From: WVZL01 sp041862375
GTDB lineage: Bacteria > Acidobacteriota > Aminicenantia > Aminicenantales > Aminicenantaceae
DNA: 26,872 nucleotides
Assembly: GCA_041862375.1 (NCBI GenBank)
Contig: JBGVTE010000036.1
Location: forward strand, 1-26,872
Direction: 5' to 3'
Positions 7,953 to 16,050 of the stretch are shown here, piece after piece. Position numbers and translations under genes: made by a program. The notes beneath the pieces were generated by a model. It was not told where the DNA came from. It ran no database searches and was given only the letters and a program-made list of their open reading frames with translations. Within the stretch, counting starts at the first letter, position 1, and each line of letters starts with the position of its first letter.

Positions 7953-10367
7953 TTATTTCCCCTGACTGGCTTTTTTGTTACCCACAGGTTTTGCTAGAGC
8001 ATGATTGAATACATCTTTTGTTTCTTCAGCAAAAATAAAGCTTATTTCTCGTTTTACCTTTTTAGGGATATCAATCAGATCCTTTTTATTCTCAAGGGGT
8101 AATATTATCTCTTTTACTCCAGTTCTCTGAGCAGCTAAAACTTTTTCTTTAATGCCTCCCACTGGAAGGATGTTCCCTCTAAGAGTAATCTCACCTGTCA
8201 TGGCCACATCCCTTTTCACTTTTCTGTCACTGCAAACGGAAATAAGTGCTGTTGCAATAGTCACGCCTGCGGAAGGCCCATCTTTAGGAATAGCACCTTC
8301 AGGAATATGGATATGAAAATCATTCTGAGAAAAAAATTCACTCTTTATTCCAAATTCTTTAGCATGAGATCGCGCATAGCTTAAAGCGGCTTGAGCTGAC
8401 TCCTTCATTACATCACCTAAAGATCCTGTCAAAGTTAAATTCCCTTTACCTTTCATTCTGGTAGCTTCAACAAAAAGTATTTCTCCTCCGCTCGCTGTCC
8501 AAGCAACTCCCGTTGCTACTCCCACTTGATCCTTTTGCAGAAGCTGATCCTTAAATATCTGGGGGGGACCTAAGAATTTCTCGATGTTTTGGTACGTTAC
8601 TTTAGTTAATCTTTCCTTTCCTTCAGCGACTTTACGAGCCACCTTTCGACAGACAGAAGCGATCTCCCTTTCCAGATTTCTCACTCCAGCCTCGCGTGTA
8701 TATTGGGAAATTATTTTTTTGATTGCTCCTTTTGTAAAAGAAATAAAATTCCCGCTCAGGGCATTCTCCTTTATCTGCTTGGGCACCAAGTGTCGCAGGG
8801 CAATCTGCAATTTCTCTTCTTCGGTGTATCCTGGAAGTTTGAGGGTTTCCATCCTGTCTCGAAAAGCAGGATGAATGGGATCAAGGAGATTGGCAGTAGT
8901 GATGAACATCACTCTTGACAGATCGAAAGAGACACCTAGATAATGATCTCGAAAAGAAAAATTTTGCTCGGGATCGAGCACCTCCAGCAATGCAGATGAC
9001 GGATCTCCCCTGAAATCTGCTCCTATTTTATCCACTTCGTCCATCATAAAAACAGGATTATTAGATCCTATTCTTCTTAGACCTTGAATGATTCTTCCAG
9101 GCAAGGCTCCAACATAAGTTCTTCTGTGACCTCTAATTTCTGCTTCATCCCTCACTCCTCCGAGAGAAATTCGAATAAATTTTCTTCCTAAAGCTCTCGC
9201 TATAGACCTTCCCAGAGAAGTCTTGCCTACTCCTGGAGGCCCTACAAAACAAAGTATAGGCCCTTTAATCTTCTTGGAAAGCTTCCTTACTCCTAAGTAT
9301 TCAACTATTCTTTCTTTAACTCTATCCAAACCATAGTGATCTTCGTCCAGTATTACTTTTGCTTTTTTAAGGTCCAAGTTGTCAACAGTGCTTTTGTTCC
9401 AGGGAAGATCAAACATCCAATCCAAATAGTTCCTGACTACAGCTGTCTCGGCTGACTCTGGATGCATTTGGGAAAGACGACTGATTTGTTTTTCCAGTTC
9501 TTGCTTAACTTCCTGGGAGACTTTTAATTTTTTTAACTTCCCTTGATATCCTTTGATCTCCTCCTGTAGTTCTGTTCCTTCTCCCAGTTCTTTCTGGATA
9601 GCTTTCATCTGTTGCTTTAGAAAATACTGCTTTTGAAGCTTTTCCATCTCTCCTTTAGCCTCACTGCTGATTTTGGATTGGACATCAAGAAGTTCAAGTT
9701 CTTTTGCCAAAAGCTCATAAACTCTTTTCAATCTCATGACTGGATCTACTATTTCCAGAACCCCCTGAGCCTCGTTTATCCTTAATTCCAGGTTTGCTAC
9801 AGTCAAATCAGCAAGCCTTCCAGGCTCTTCGATATTTGATGCAATAATCAATATCTCCGGAGGAACATTTTTCCCTAGGGAAGACGCCTTATCAAGCCCA
9901 GATCGAACATTTCGTATCAAAGCTTCAGTTTCAATTGTTTTCTCAATATTTTCGGGCTCGTGAATAACTACTACATCAGCTGAATAGAAAGACATATCTT
10001 CCTCGAAACTATCTATTTTCGCTCGAACAATTCCCTGAGCAAGAATTCTTACTCTTCCATCAGGAAGCTTGAGCATTCTCATAACTAAAGCAACTGTTCC
10101 TATTTCAAAAACATCCCCCCGTTTTGGCTCCTCGATTTCCATATCTTTTTGAGTTAAGAGCAGAATCATCCTATGAGAAGACAGTGAATTGTCAATAGCA
10201 TTCTTAGACTTTTCTCTTCCTACAAATAAGGGAACAACCATATAGGGAAAAACAACAATATCTCTCAATAGAAGAATTGGTAATTTTTTGGGTATATGTA
10301 ATTTCTGATCTTGGTCGTCAATGATACCTTCAAATTTGTCTTCACTATTACCCTCTTTTTTTGCCAT
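7953..10367 (-). CDS. lon: ATP-dependent protease Lon
   Basis: Lon is a cytoplasmic AAA+ protease that degrades misfolded and short-lived regulatory proteins. The 804-aa protein has all parts in order: N-terminal LON substrate-binding domain (about 28-220), coiled-coil region (about 230-305), AAA+ ATPase with Walker A GPPGVGKT (376-383) and Walker B MMDEVD (441-446), and the C-terminal protease with catalytic S699 in PKDGPSAG and K742. It is preceded by GGAGAG close to the ATG and lies 14 bp after hsp20 on the same strand, placing a protease beside a small heat-shock chaperone. I see no CIRCE operator upstream. Length and motifs are complete, so it should be active. Confidence 0.97.
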   Translation of the reverse strand: MAKKEGNSEDKFEGIIDDQDQKLHIPKKLPILLLRDIVVFPYMVVPLFVGREKSKNAIDNSLSSHRMILLLTQKDMEIEEPKRGDVFEIGTVALVMRMLKLPDGRVRILAQGIVRAKIDSFEEDMSFYSADVVVIHEPENIEKTIETEALIRNVRSGLDKASSLGKNVPPEILIIASNIEEPGRLADLTVANLELRINEAQGVLEIVDPVMRLKRVYELLAKELELLDVQSKISSEAKGEMEKLQKQYFLKQQMKAIQKELGEGTELQEEIKGYQGKLKKLKVSQEVKQELEKQISRLSQMHPESAETAVVRNYLDWMFDLPWNKSTVDNLDLKKAKVILDEDHYGLDRVKERIVEYLGVRKLSKKIKGPILCFVGPPGVGKTSLGRSIARALGRKFIRISLGGVRDEAEIRGHRRTYVGALPGRIIQGLRRIGSNNPVFMMDEVDKIGADFRGDPSSALLEVLDPEQNFSFRDHYLGVSFDLSRVMFITTANLLDPIHPAFRDRMETLKLPGYTEEEKLQIALRHLVPKQIKENALSGNFISFTKGAIKKIISQYTREAGVRNLEREIASVCRKVARKVAEGKERLTKVTYQNIEKFLGPPQIFKDQLLQKDQVGVATGVAWTASGGEILFVEATRMKGKGNLTLTGSLGDVMKESAQAALSYARSHAKEFGIKSEFFSQNDFHIHIPEGAIPKDGPSAGVTIATALISVCSDRKVKRDVAMTGEITLRGNILPVGGIKEKVLAAQRTGVKEIILPLENKKDLIDIPKKVKREISFIFAEETKDVFNHALAKPVGNKKASQGK

Positions 10368-10381
10368 TTTTCTCTCCTTAA

Positions 10382-10834
10382 TTATTCCCCAGTTTCTTGG
10401 ATTTGTACCGTCACTCCTTTCTCTCTCTTTTTTCTTAGTTTTTTCATGGATATTGTTAAGACTCCATTCTCGAAAGTAGCCTTTGTTTTCTCGGGTATAA
10501 CTGTGCTAGGCAAAGAGATAACTCGGCTAAAATTTCCATATTCTCTCTCAAGCCTAAAATACCTGATTTCTGTTCCTGGCAGGACTTCTCTCTTTACTCC
10601 TCTAATTTCTATCCTGTTATTATGAAGCAGTATCGTAATATCCTTTTGTGAAACACCAGGAATTTCTGTTTCGATAGTGATTCTGTTCTCATTCTCATAA
10701 ATATCTATACGGGGAACCCAGACTTCATCCAACCTAAAATAATTCTTCTTTCGAAAGAATACTTCCCCGATTATTCTATTTATTTCTGCCTCAATCTTGG
10801 CAATTCTGGATACAGGCTTAATTCTCCTTACCAT
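10382..10834 (-). CDS. Small heat shock protein, Hsp20/alpha-crystallin family
   Basis: This is an ATP-independent holdase chaperone that binds unfolding proteins in the cytoplasm. The 150-aa protein contains an alpha-crystallin domain (about residues 40-140). It shows the typical phrases ITIETEIPGVSQKDI and, near the end, FENGVLTISM. The N-terminal arm is short and basic. It lies 12 bp after nrdR and 14 bp before lon, so it is embedded in the same transcript; pairing with Lon suggests a joint stress response. No heat-shock operator is visible. Confidence 0.93.
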   Translation of the reverse strand: MVRRIKPVSRIAKIEAEINRIIGEVFFRKKNYFRLDEVWVPRIDIYENENRITIETEIPGVSQKDITILLHNNRIEIRGVKREVLPGTEIRYFRLEREYGNFSRVISLPSTVIPEKTKATFENGVLTISMKKLRKKREKGVTVQIQETGE

Positions 10835-10846
10835 TGCTGAGGCAAC

Positions 10847-11302
10847 TTACTTTTCTTTCAAGAGGCTTTCTAATTCTTTCTTAAACTCCAATACATCCTT
10901 GAACTCACGGTAAACTGAAGCAAACCTTACATATGCTACCTTATCAAGAGCTTTCAGCTTTTCCATGAGAATTTGCCCTATCTCTGAAGTATTCATCTCT
11001 TTTTCTGGTTTTTCATGAAGTATAGTCTCTATCTCTTCCACAATCTCTTCCAGTCTTCTTACAGGAATTGGCCTTTTCTCGCAGGCTTTGAGTAATCCAC
11101 GCAAGAGTTTTTGACTATCAAAGGGAAGTCTTCTGCCATCCTTCTTAATAACCATGTAAGGAATTTCTTCAATTTTCTCGTACGTAGTGTATCTTTTTTT
11201 ACACTTGAGACATTCCCTACGACGGCGTATAGAGAGATTCTTTTTACTGTCCCGAGAATCAATGACTTTACTCTCCAAATGACCACAGAAAGGACATATC
11301 AT
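10847..11302 (-). CDS. nrdR: Transcriptional repressor NrdR
   Basis: NrdR represses ribonucleotide reductase genes in response to bound ATP/dATP. The 151-aa protein is the canonical length. It has an N-terminal zinc ribbon with cysteines 3, 6, 31 and 34 (MICPFCG and CLKC) and an ATP-cone domain (about 49-139, beginning MVIKKDGRRLPFD). Its ATG overlaps the stop codon of the upstream membrane-protein gene in an ATGA arrangement, implying translational coupling. No ribonucleotide reductase gene lies in this window. Confidence 0.96.
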   Translation of the reverse strand: MICPFCGHLESKVIDSRDSKKNLSIRRRRECLKCKKRYTTYEKIEEIPYMVIKKDGRRLPFDSQKLLRGLLKACEKRPIPVRRLEEIVEEIETILHEKPEKEMNTSEIGQILMEKLKALDKVAYVRFASVYREFKDVLEFKKELESLLKEK

Positions 11303-12327
11303 TTATCAGCATTCTCTCCAAATTTTTTTAGCTGTAATAAAGAAATTCCTTCTTTCCATAATATAGCATATCCAATCACACAAGTCACCACTATCTGAAC
11401 AGCATGAACGACAATGGTCATAGCCACCGCTTGGGTGACATCCACGTTGAAAAGGGAAGTCAGACCTACTTTGCTGAAATAATGAAATCCCCCAACCATA
11501 CCTGGAGTCGGAACAGAAGCTCCTACCATGACTAAGAATGTATAAGGAAACAACAGAAAAAAAGGAAGCGAGATATTATACGCACGTAAAAACAGCCAAT
11601 AATAAAAAATAATACCAAGCCAAACGACAAAGGAAAGTAATATGTATATAAGCAGATTTCCGACTGAATGGAAAAATTTTAATCCCTGGATAAACTCACT
11701 CGAGAGCTTAATCACTTTCTGGGAAATCTTTTCAGGAAAGGGTTTCAAAATAAAAGAAATTAGGGAAAGCGATTTTTCTCGAAAAAAATAGAGAAAAAAA
11801 GTTAAGAATAATAGAATTGAGGCAAAAGTGACTCCAACTATTCCAAATAAATATAAATTCGAATATGCTTCTTCACCAGCTTGAAAATCAGGAACATAAA
11901 AAGGTCTCGCTAAAAGAAAAAATCCAACTAAGAAACACATAGTGAATATATCAAAAATCCTTTCAACAACAACAGTGCCAAGGACAAATCCTTTGCTCAT
12001 TCTTTCCTTGTAAGCTAGATAGAGAGGCTTTGCAAGCTCACCAAGTCTTCCTGGAAAAATAGCTGTAACAGTGAAGCCAACTGCATTGCCTGCGAACATG
12101 TTAAAAAATTTTACAGCCTTCTTCTCATGAAACAGGAGATATCTCCACCTAATGGCTCGAGTGATAAAATGTAAAGGCACAAAGACAACTATGAGAATAA
12201 AAAATGTTAGATTGACATCAGTCAAGTAGCCAATGACTTTTTTCCATTCAACGCTTCGGAAGAAAAAATACAAAAACACAAAAGTAAACAGGGTTATTAT
12301 TAATAGTCTAATCCAGGTCTTTTTCAT
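11299..12327 (-). CDS. Flippase-like/LPG-synthase TM-region membrane protein
   Basis: This is an integral membrane protein of the UPF0104/YbhN/AglD group (lysylphosphatidylglycerol synthase TM region). Members act as lipid-linked flippase or synthase partners but are mostly uncharacterised. About eight hydrophobic segments are visible, with the family motif VGFTVTAIFPGRLGELAKPL in the first third and VPTPGMVGGFHYF near the C-terminus. I chose the ATG at 12327 (342 aa, starting MKKTWIRLL) because a start further upstream would be TTG at 12369 with an acidic lead peptide; neither has a clear ribosome binding site. No LPG catalytic domain is fused, so it is unlikely to be MprF. It overlaps nrdR by 4 bp and heads the minus-strand run. 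Confidence 0.8.
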   Translation of the reverse strand: MKKTWIRLLIITLFTFVFLYFFFRSVEWKKVIGYLTDVNLTFFILIVVFVPLHFITRAIRWRYLLFHEKKAVKFFNMFAGNAVGFTVTAIFPGRLGELAKPLYLAYKERMSKGFVLGTVVVERIFDIFTMCFLVGFFLLARPFYVPDFQAGEEAYSNLYLFGIVGVTFASILLFLTFFLYFFREKSLSLISFILKPFPEKISQKVIKLSSEFIQGLKFFHSVGNLLIYILLSFVVWLGIIFYYWLFLRAYNISLPFFLLFPYTFLVMVGASVPTPGMVGGFHYFSKVGLTSLFNVDVTQAVAMTIVVHAVQIVVTCVIGYAILWKEGISLLQLKKFGENADK

Positions 12328-12406
12328 TTTAGAATCGTCAATATTATCATCATCCCTATTCCCTGTCAATTAACTGATTTGCATCATTGGATTTTCATTT
12401 TCTTGT

Positions 12407-12435
12407 TGTAAAAGATTGAACTATTAGCTTTTACA
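12407..12435. repeat. Perfect 8-bp inverted repeat upstream of the flippase-like gene
   Basis: TGTAAAAG (12407-12414) and CTTTTACA (12428-12435) are exact reverse complements, 13 bp apart. They lie about 80 bp upstream of the chosen start of the minus-strand run, where an operator could sit. It may be chance in AT-rich DNA. Confidence 0.3.
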
Positions 12436-12576
12436 GGCGTTAATTATGACTCTCATTTCTAGTTATAGACACGACCTGTTTTCTTCCCTCAAATATGGAT
12501 ATACGCATGTTCGATTCTGCAGTTTCCTACCTGACTCATTCGATCAATGAAAAGAGAAAAGTGGTAGAGTGGCGGG

Positions 12577-12605
12577 TTGAAAAAATGTCCTGTATTCTTT
12601 ATTAT
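12577..12605 (+). promoter_or_regulatory. Promoter of tRNA-Gln
   Basis: TTGAAA (12577-12582) and TATTAT (12600-12605) with a 17-bp spacer put the likely transcription start about 5 bp before the mature 5' end of the tRNA at 12617. Confidence 0.6.
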
Positions 12606-12616
12606 GTTTTTGCGGT

Positions 12617-12690
12617 TGGGAAGTCGTCCAACGGTAGGACACATGACTCTGGATCATGGAATCGGGGTTCGAATCCCTGCTTCCCAGCCA
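12617..12690 (+). tRNA. tRNA-Gln (anticodon CUG)
   Basis: The cloverleaf is complete. The acceptor strands TGGGAAG and CTTCCCA pair fully, and the anticodon stem CATGA/TCATG encloses loop CTCTGGA with anticodon CTG. The T-arm has GGGG-TTCGAAT-CCC and the CCA end is encoded (12688-12690). The U1-A72 pair is typical of bacterial glutamine tRNAs. Confidence 0.95.
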
Positions 12691-13083
12691 GCCTGATTCC
12701 CTTAATTTCCCCTGATTTTTCTTGATTACTACTTTCAACTATGGATAAATGATTATAGGGAAGATGCGTTACTAATGTAATAAAGAGTGTTACACCAAAT
12801 TTGAATTGACACAGATAATTTGAATAGTATATTTATAGAAGAGAATTGATTAAAAATAATGCTAGTTAAGGGACTTCACTTTAGAAAACAGAGTTGAGGC
12901 TACAAACAATATAACACATACAATTGAGACAGAGTGAATCATAGGAGATTCTTCACAATCAGTTACTGACTCAACAAAAATAATAACAGAACTATGATGG
13001 GATCCCAAAACATGAACTATAATATTTCTTAAGAAGGGCATAGTACTGGCATAGATGGTTTCCTGGCGGATTCAAGAGAAGAG
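12691..13083. other. Intergenic region with a promoter and probable long 5' leader
   Basis: About 390 bp without a convincing gene. I see one good promoter (12806-12833) reading toward the glycosyltransferase fusion, which would give a leader of roughly 240 nt. No riboswitch class, terminator or conserved ORF is recognisable in it. Confidence 0.5.
12806..12833 (+). promoter_or_regulatory. Sigma70-type promoter upstream of the glycosyltransferase fusion
   Basis: A consensus TTGACA (12806-12811) is followed after 16 bp by TATATT (12828-12833). It is the only good promoter I see upstream of the gene at 13084 and implies a long untranslated leader. Confidence 0.5.
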
Positions 13084-14412
13084 ATGGGTAAGATAAAGAT
13101 TGAAGTGGACTTGCCCGTACTCAATGAAGAGAAACAACTAAAACCAAATGTCGAAAAGGTTCGTCAATTCCTTAAAAAAAACATGAGCGAGTATGAATGG
13201 CAGATAGTTATTGTCGATAATGGCTCGAATGACCGAACACACACGATTTGTAAAAAACTGAAAAAACAGTATAAGGATGTGGATTTTATAAGGCTTCCAA
13301 AGAGAGGCAGGGGAAGAGCATTGAGAAAAGCCTGGACTGAAAGCAACTCAGATATATGTAGCTACATGGACATAGACCTGTCTACAGATCTTAGAGCATA
13401 CCCAAAACTCATAAATGCGATTGTAAAGAAAAAATATGATATTGCGACAGGCTCAAGACTCATGAAAGGCGCTAAGATAAAAAGGTCCATTAAAAGAGAG
13501 ATACTCTCCAGAGGATATATATTTTTATTAAAGAATTTTCTTGGATTCACGTTCAAAGACGCGCAGTGCGGATTTAAAGCAGTGAACAGAAAAGTCATAA
13601 AAGAGGTTTTGCCCCATGTCCTTGATCAAGAATGGTTCTTTGACTCTGAATTGCTATTCAAATGCCAGAAGTGGGGATACAGGATTAAAGAAATTCCTGT
13701 AAGATGGGTTGAGGATCCGGATAGCAAAGTAAAGCTATACCAAACAGTTAAAAATTACTTGCTGTCAATCTTAAGAATCAAACTTGAATTTACTCAATCA
13801 ATAGCCTGCACCCAAATGATCAAAAAAATAATACATAGACTATGTAGTAATCCTGTAATGAGCAACCTGATAAGGAATATCATTGAAGCAGGCATGATAA
13901 CTGTTAAAAGTAATATAAAAAAAGAAATAAGAAACACAAAAAACAAGAAAATAATTGATATTGCTTGCGGAACAGGACAGTTTTCAGTCCTTGCTAAGGG
14001 AGAATATGTAGGCATTGATCTTAACAAAAGACATATTATGTACGCAAGAAAGAAGTATGGCTCAAAAAAAAAGAAATTTCTTATAATAGATGCAAACTCA
14101 CTAGCGTATCCAGACAAATATTTTGATTATGCATTTATGCTCGGTTTTCTGCACCACATTCCTGAAGTAACCATAGGAAAGGTATTAACTGTAGCAAGGA
14201 GAATTACAAAAGAAAAGATCATAATTATTGACCTTGTTCCTCTAAAATATAACCTGCTAGGAAAGTTTTTATACAAGATAGATCAAGGGAAGTTTATAAG
14301 GCCTTATGAAGAACAGCTTCGCCTTGTCCGAAAATATACAAAATTAAAAAATGCAAAGATATTCAGGTCTGGGATGGACTTGCATTCTCTAATTGTATGC
14401 GAGACAGAATAA
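13084..14412 (+). CDS. GT2 glycosyltransferase-class I methyltransferase fusion
   Basis: This is a two-domain protein of 442 aa. Residues 1 to about 235 form a family 2 glycosyltransferase most like dolichol/polyprenyl-phosphate mannose synthases: DLPVLNEE near the start, IVDNGSNDRT (43-52) for the nucleotide, DID (96-98) as the metal-binding motif, then GSRLMKGA and KDAQCGFKA. Residues about 280-440 form a SAM-dependent methyltransferase with motif I DIACGTG (292-298), acidic motif II at about 311 and a FLHHIPE motif (355-361). Lys- and Ile-rich codon use fits an AT-rich accessory block. It is followed by a truncated GT39-like gene, so a role in lipid-linked sugar synthesis for surface glycans is plausible. 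Each domain looks complete; the substrate is unknown. Confidence 0.85.
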   Translation: MGKIKIEVDLPVLNEEKQLKPNVEKVRQFLKKNMSEYEWQIVIVDNGSNDRTHTICKKLKKQYKDVDFIRLPKRGRGRALRKAWTESNSDICSYMDIDLSTDLRAYPKLINAIVKKKYDIATGSRLMKGAKIKRSIKREILSRGYIFLLKNFLGFTFKDAQCGFKAVNRKVIKEVLPHVLDQEWFFDSELLFKCQKWGYRIKEIPVRWVEDPDSKVKLYQTVKNYLLSILRIKLEFTQSIACTQMIKKIIHRLCSNPVMSNLIRNIIEAGMITVKSNIKKEIRNTKNKKIIDIACGTGQFSVLAKGEYVGIDLNKRHIMYARKKYGSKKKKFLIIDANSLAYPDKYFDYAFMLGFLHHIPEVTIGKVLTVARRITKEKIIIIDLVPLKYNLLGKFLYKIDQGKFIRPYEEQLRLVRKYTKLKNAKIFRSGMDLHSLIVCETE

Positions 14413-14450
14413 ATGCTCAATCTCCTTGATGAAGGAGAAGATATTTTCGA

Positions 14451-15251
14451 TTGATCAGTAGAAAAGCTGTTGATAGCTTAAAAAATATCAATATATTAAA
14501 GTCTCTCTCTCTTATTTTTTGTAGCGAATTAACTATTATAATTCTGCTATTTCTTGTGTCCCTCGTAGTAAGATATCTTTCAATAAGTCCTTTGGAATCT
14601 ATAGGTACCGGTGATTCAGCAAATTATGTTGAAGCAGCTCAGCGCCTTCTTACAGAGCATAAATATATAAATAACCCAGGACTCCGTTCCTTCTGGCCTC
14701 CTATGTTCCCTTTCATAATGGCTGGTATCTTCAAGTTGTTCGGGTGGAATTTTTACAACGTACAAATATTTAACATCTTGATTAGTGCTTTTTCATGTGT
14801 CTTAGTTTACTTTATTACATCAAAGTTGTTTGGGAGATTCGCTGGAATCGTTGCTGGGACAATATTCGCATTTTATCACCTATTTATTTTTTATTGTAAT
14901 TACCTTCAGACAGAAATTCTTTATATATTTTTTATGTCCCTTTTTTTGTATTTAGCGATAAAACTATTAAAAAATCCCTCGATGAAAACAAATATTATAT
15001 CCGCACTTTGCTTTGTATTTGCATATTATACTCGTATAGAGATACTATCCCTCCTCCCTTTTATCTTATTTTGGATTATGTTGGACAATAAAGTATTTAA
15101 TAAACAAAAATTAAAATATATATGCATGTTTTGCTTAGTATTCTTTTTAGCTTTGGCACCCTGGATAATCAGGAACTACATTATCCATCATACCTTTGTT
15201 ATGGGCACAACTAATATGGGAATTTCTCTTTATATAGGTAATAATCAATAA
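14451..15251 (+). pseudogene. Truncated GT39/ArnT-like membrane glycosyltransferase
   Basis: The 266-aa product matches the N-terminal half of polyprenyl-phosphate-sugar-dependent membrane glycosyltransferases (GT39/PMT type), which normally run to about 450-600 aa. It has an initial TM helix, then GTGDSANYVEAAQRL with the acidic residue expected in the first extracytoplasmic loop, FWPPMFPF, and several further TM helices. It ends at LYIGNNQ, just where the long C-terminal part should begin. The start is TTG (14451) after AGGAG, 13 bp upstream; no ATG is available in frame. The next 50 bp are AT-rich and non-coding, and a carbohydrate-binding fragment follows, so I read this as a gene shortened by deletion. 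A functional short form is possible but less likely. Confidence 0.65.
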
Positions 15252-15300
15252 ATCTCAATTTTTAAAATTAACTTTAAAAAAGTTTAATCTACAAGTTCTT

Positions 15301-15588
15301 ATGCCAAAGGGGAAAATAAGTATTGAGATAATTGCCAGAGGTGATCAAGCTCAGGATATATGTCCAGAGATGGTAGTGGAAATAGATGAATACAAAATCG
15401 ACTCAATTTCTGTCTGTTCTTCCTCGTGGAGAAAGTATAATTTACAGCATAGTGTAGATAAAGGCTGGCATGAAATAAAAATATTTTTTATAAACGACTA
15501 TGCAGGTCCAGAAGGTGATCGAAATCTATATATAAAAAAAATAATCCTTAAGAGGGTAATAGAAAAATGTAAAAAGAGGAGATTATGA
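15301..15588 (+). pseudogene. CBM60-like carbohydrate-binding domain fragment
   Basis: The 95-aa reading frame resembles calcium-dependent xylan-binding (CBM60-like) beta-sandwich domains. It shows GDQAQDICPEMVVEID (14-29) and NDYAGPEGDRNLYIKKI (65-81), the latter containing the conserved ND and DRNLY residues. It has no signal peptide and no ribosome binding site. The frame is open only a few codons upstream of the ATG (stop at 15289), so it appears to be the C-terminal end of a larger protein, perhaps the GT39-like gene 50 bp upstream. Its stop overlaps the next start (ATGA), so it may still be translated. Family assignment is by motif recall and moderately secure. Confidence 0.55.
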
Positions 15589-15785
15589 CCGATAAGCAAG
15601 ATGAGAAGGCTGAGGCTATTCGTAGAGCACAGGCTTGGTGGGAAGGAAGAGAGGATCCGGAGAATGCGGCTTGGGGAACCTATGTCTGCGATTCTTGCAA
15701 TGGTCCCATCCATGATAAGGAAAGAACTTCCCTCGTTGGAACTTATATGAGATGTAAGAAATGCACTGATCGATTATTTGAGTAG
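15585..15785 (+). CDS. Small two-CxxC protein, putative zinc ribbon
   Basis: This is a 66-aa protein with an acidic, helical N-terminus and a C-terminal four-cysteine module: C35-x2-C38 and C57-x2-C60, spaced as a zinc ribbon. It has no signal peptide or membrane segment, so it should be cytoplasmic. A good GAGGAG lies 3-4 bp before the ATG, and the start overlaps the preceding stop by 4 bp (ATGA). Its base composition is clearly less AT-rich than the flanking frames, which argues that it is a maintained gene. I do not recognise a named family; zinc-dependent nucleic-acid or protein binding is a guess. Confidence 0.6.
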   Translation: MTDKQDEKAEAIRRAQAWWEGREDPENAAWGTYVCDSCNGPIHDKERTSLVGTYMRCKKCTDRLFE

Positions 15786-15825
15786 AATTCAAAGAAGGTA
15801 AGTGGTATGTGACCTCAATCCCCTC

Positions 15826-15915
15826 TTAGGAAGAGCGAAGCCTGAATCGAGCCGCTTTGACTCGCTGGGGCAAAGCGAGCGTGCCTTCAAGCCGTATGCC
15901 CATCGCTCAATGACT
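15826..15915. repeat. GC-richer palindromic patch, possible MITE remnant
   Basis: This is an island of G+C in AT-rich surroundings. It contains overlapping hairpins, for example CTCGCT...AGCGAG and GCTTTG...CAAAGC, and GCGAAGC-like words reminiscent of the element at 2856-3047, although it does not align with it along its length. It lies between the zinc-ribbon gene and the next gene. An open frame through it has no ribosome binding site and is not believed. Confidence 0.4.
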
Positions 15916-16050
15916 ATTTTAATTTTCATCACGGAAAAAAAGATGCTTCATAAGATAATCACCTCTTTAATATCTGATATTAATCAAAGCATTTAATTCC
16001 ATGACAGATTGACAACTGTATATATGGGTTGATAATATTTTTTAAGAAGT

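Noticed and set aside
10368..12480. CIRCE or HspR-type operator for the hsp20-lon genes
   Set aside because: I looked for the TTAGCACTC and CTTGAGT inverted repeats and found neither.
12495..12738. Open frames on both strands around the tRNA-Gln gene
   Set aside because: They cross the tRNA and its promoter; no ribosome binding site or family resemblance.
15802..15996. 64-codon plus-strand frame after the zinc-ribbon gene
   Set aside because: It reads through the palindromic patch, has no proper ribosome binding site and shows low-complexity translation.
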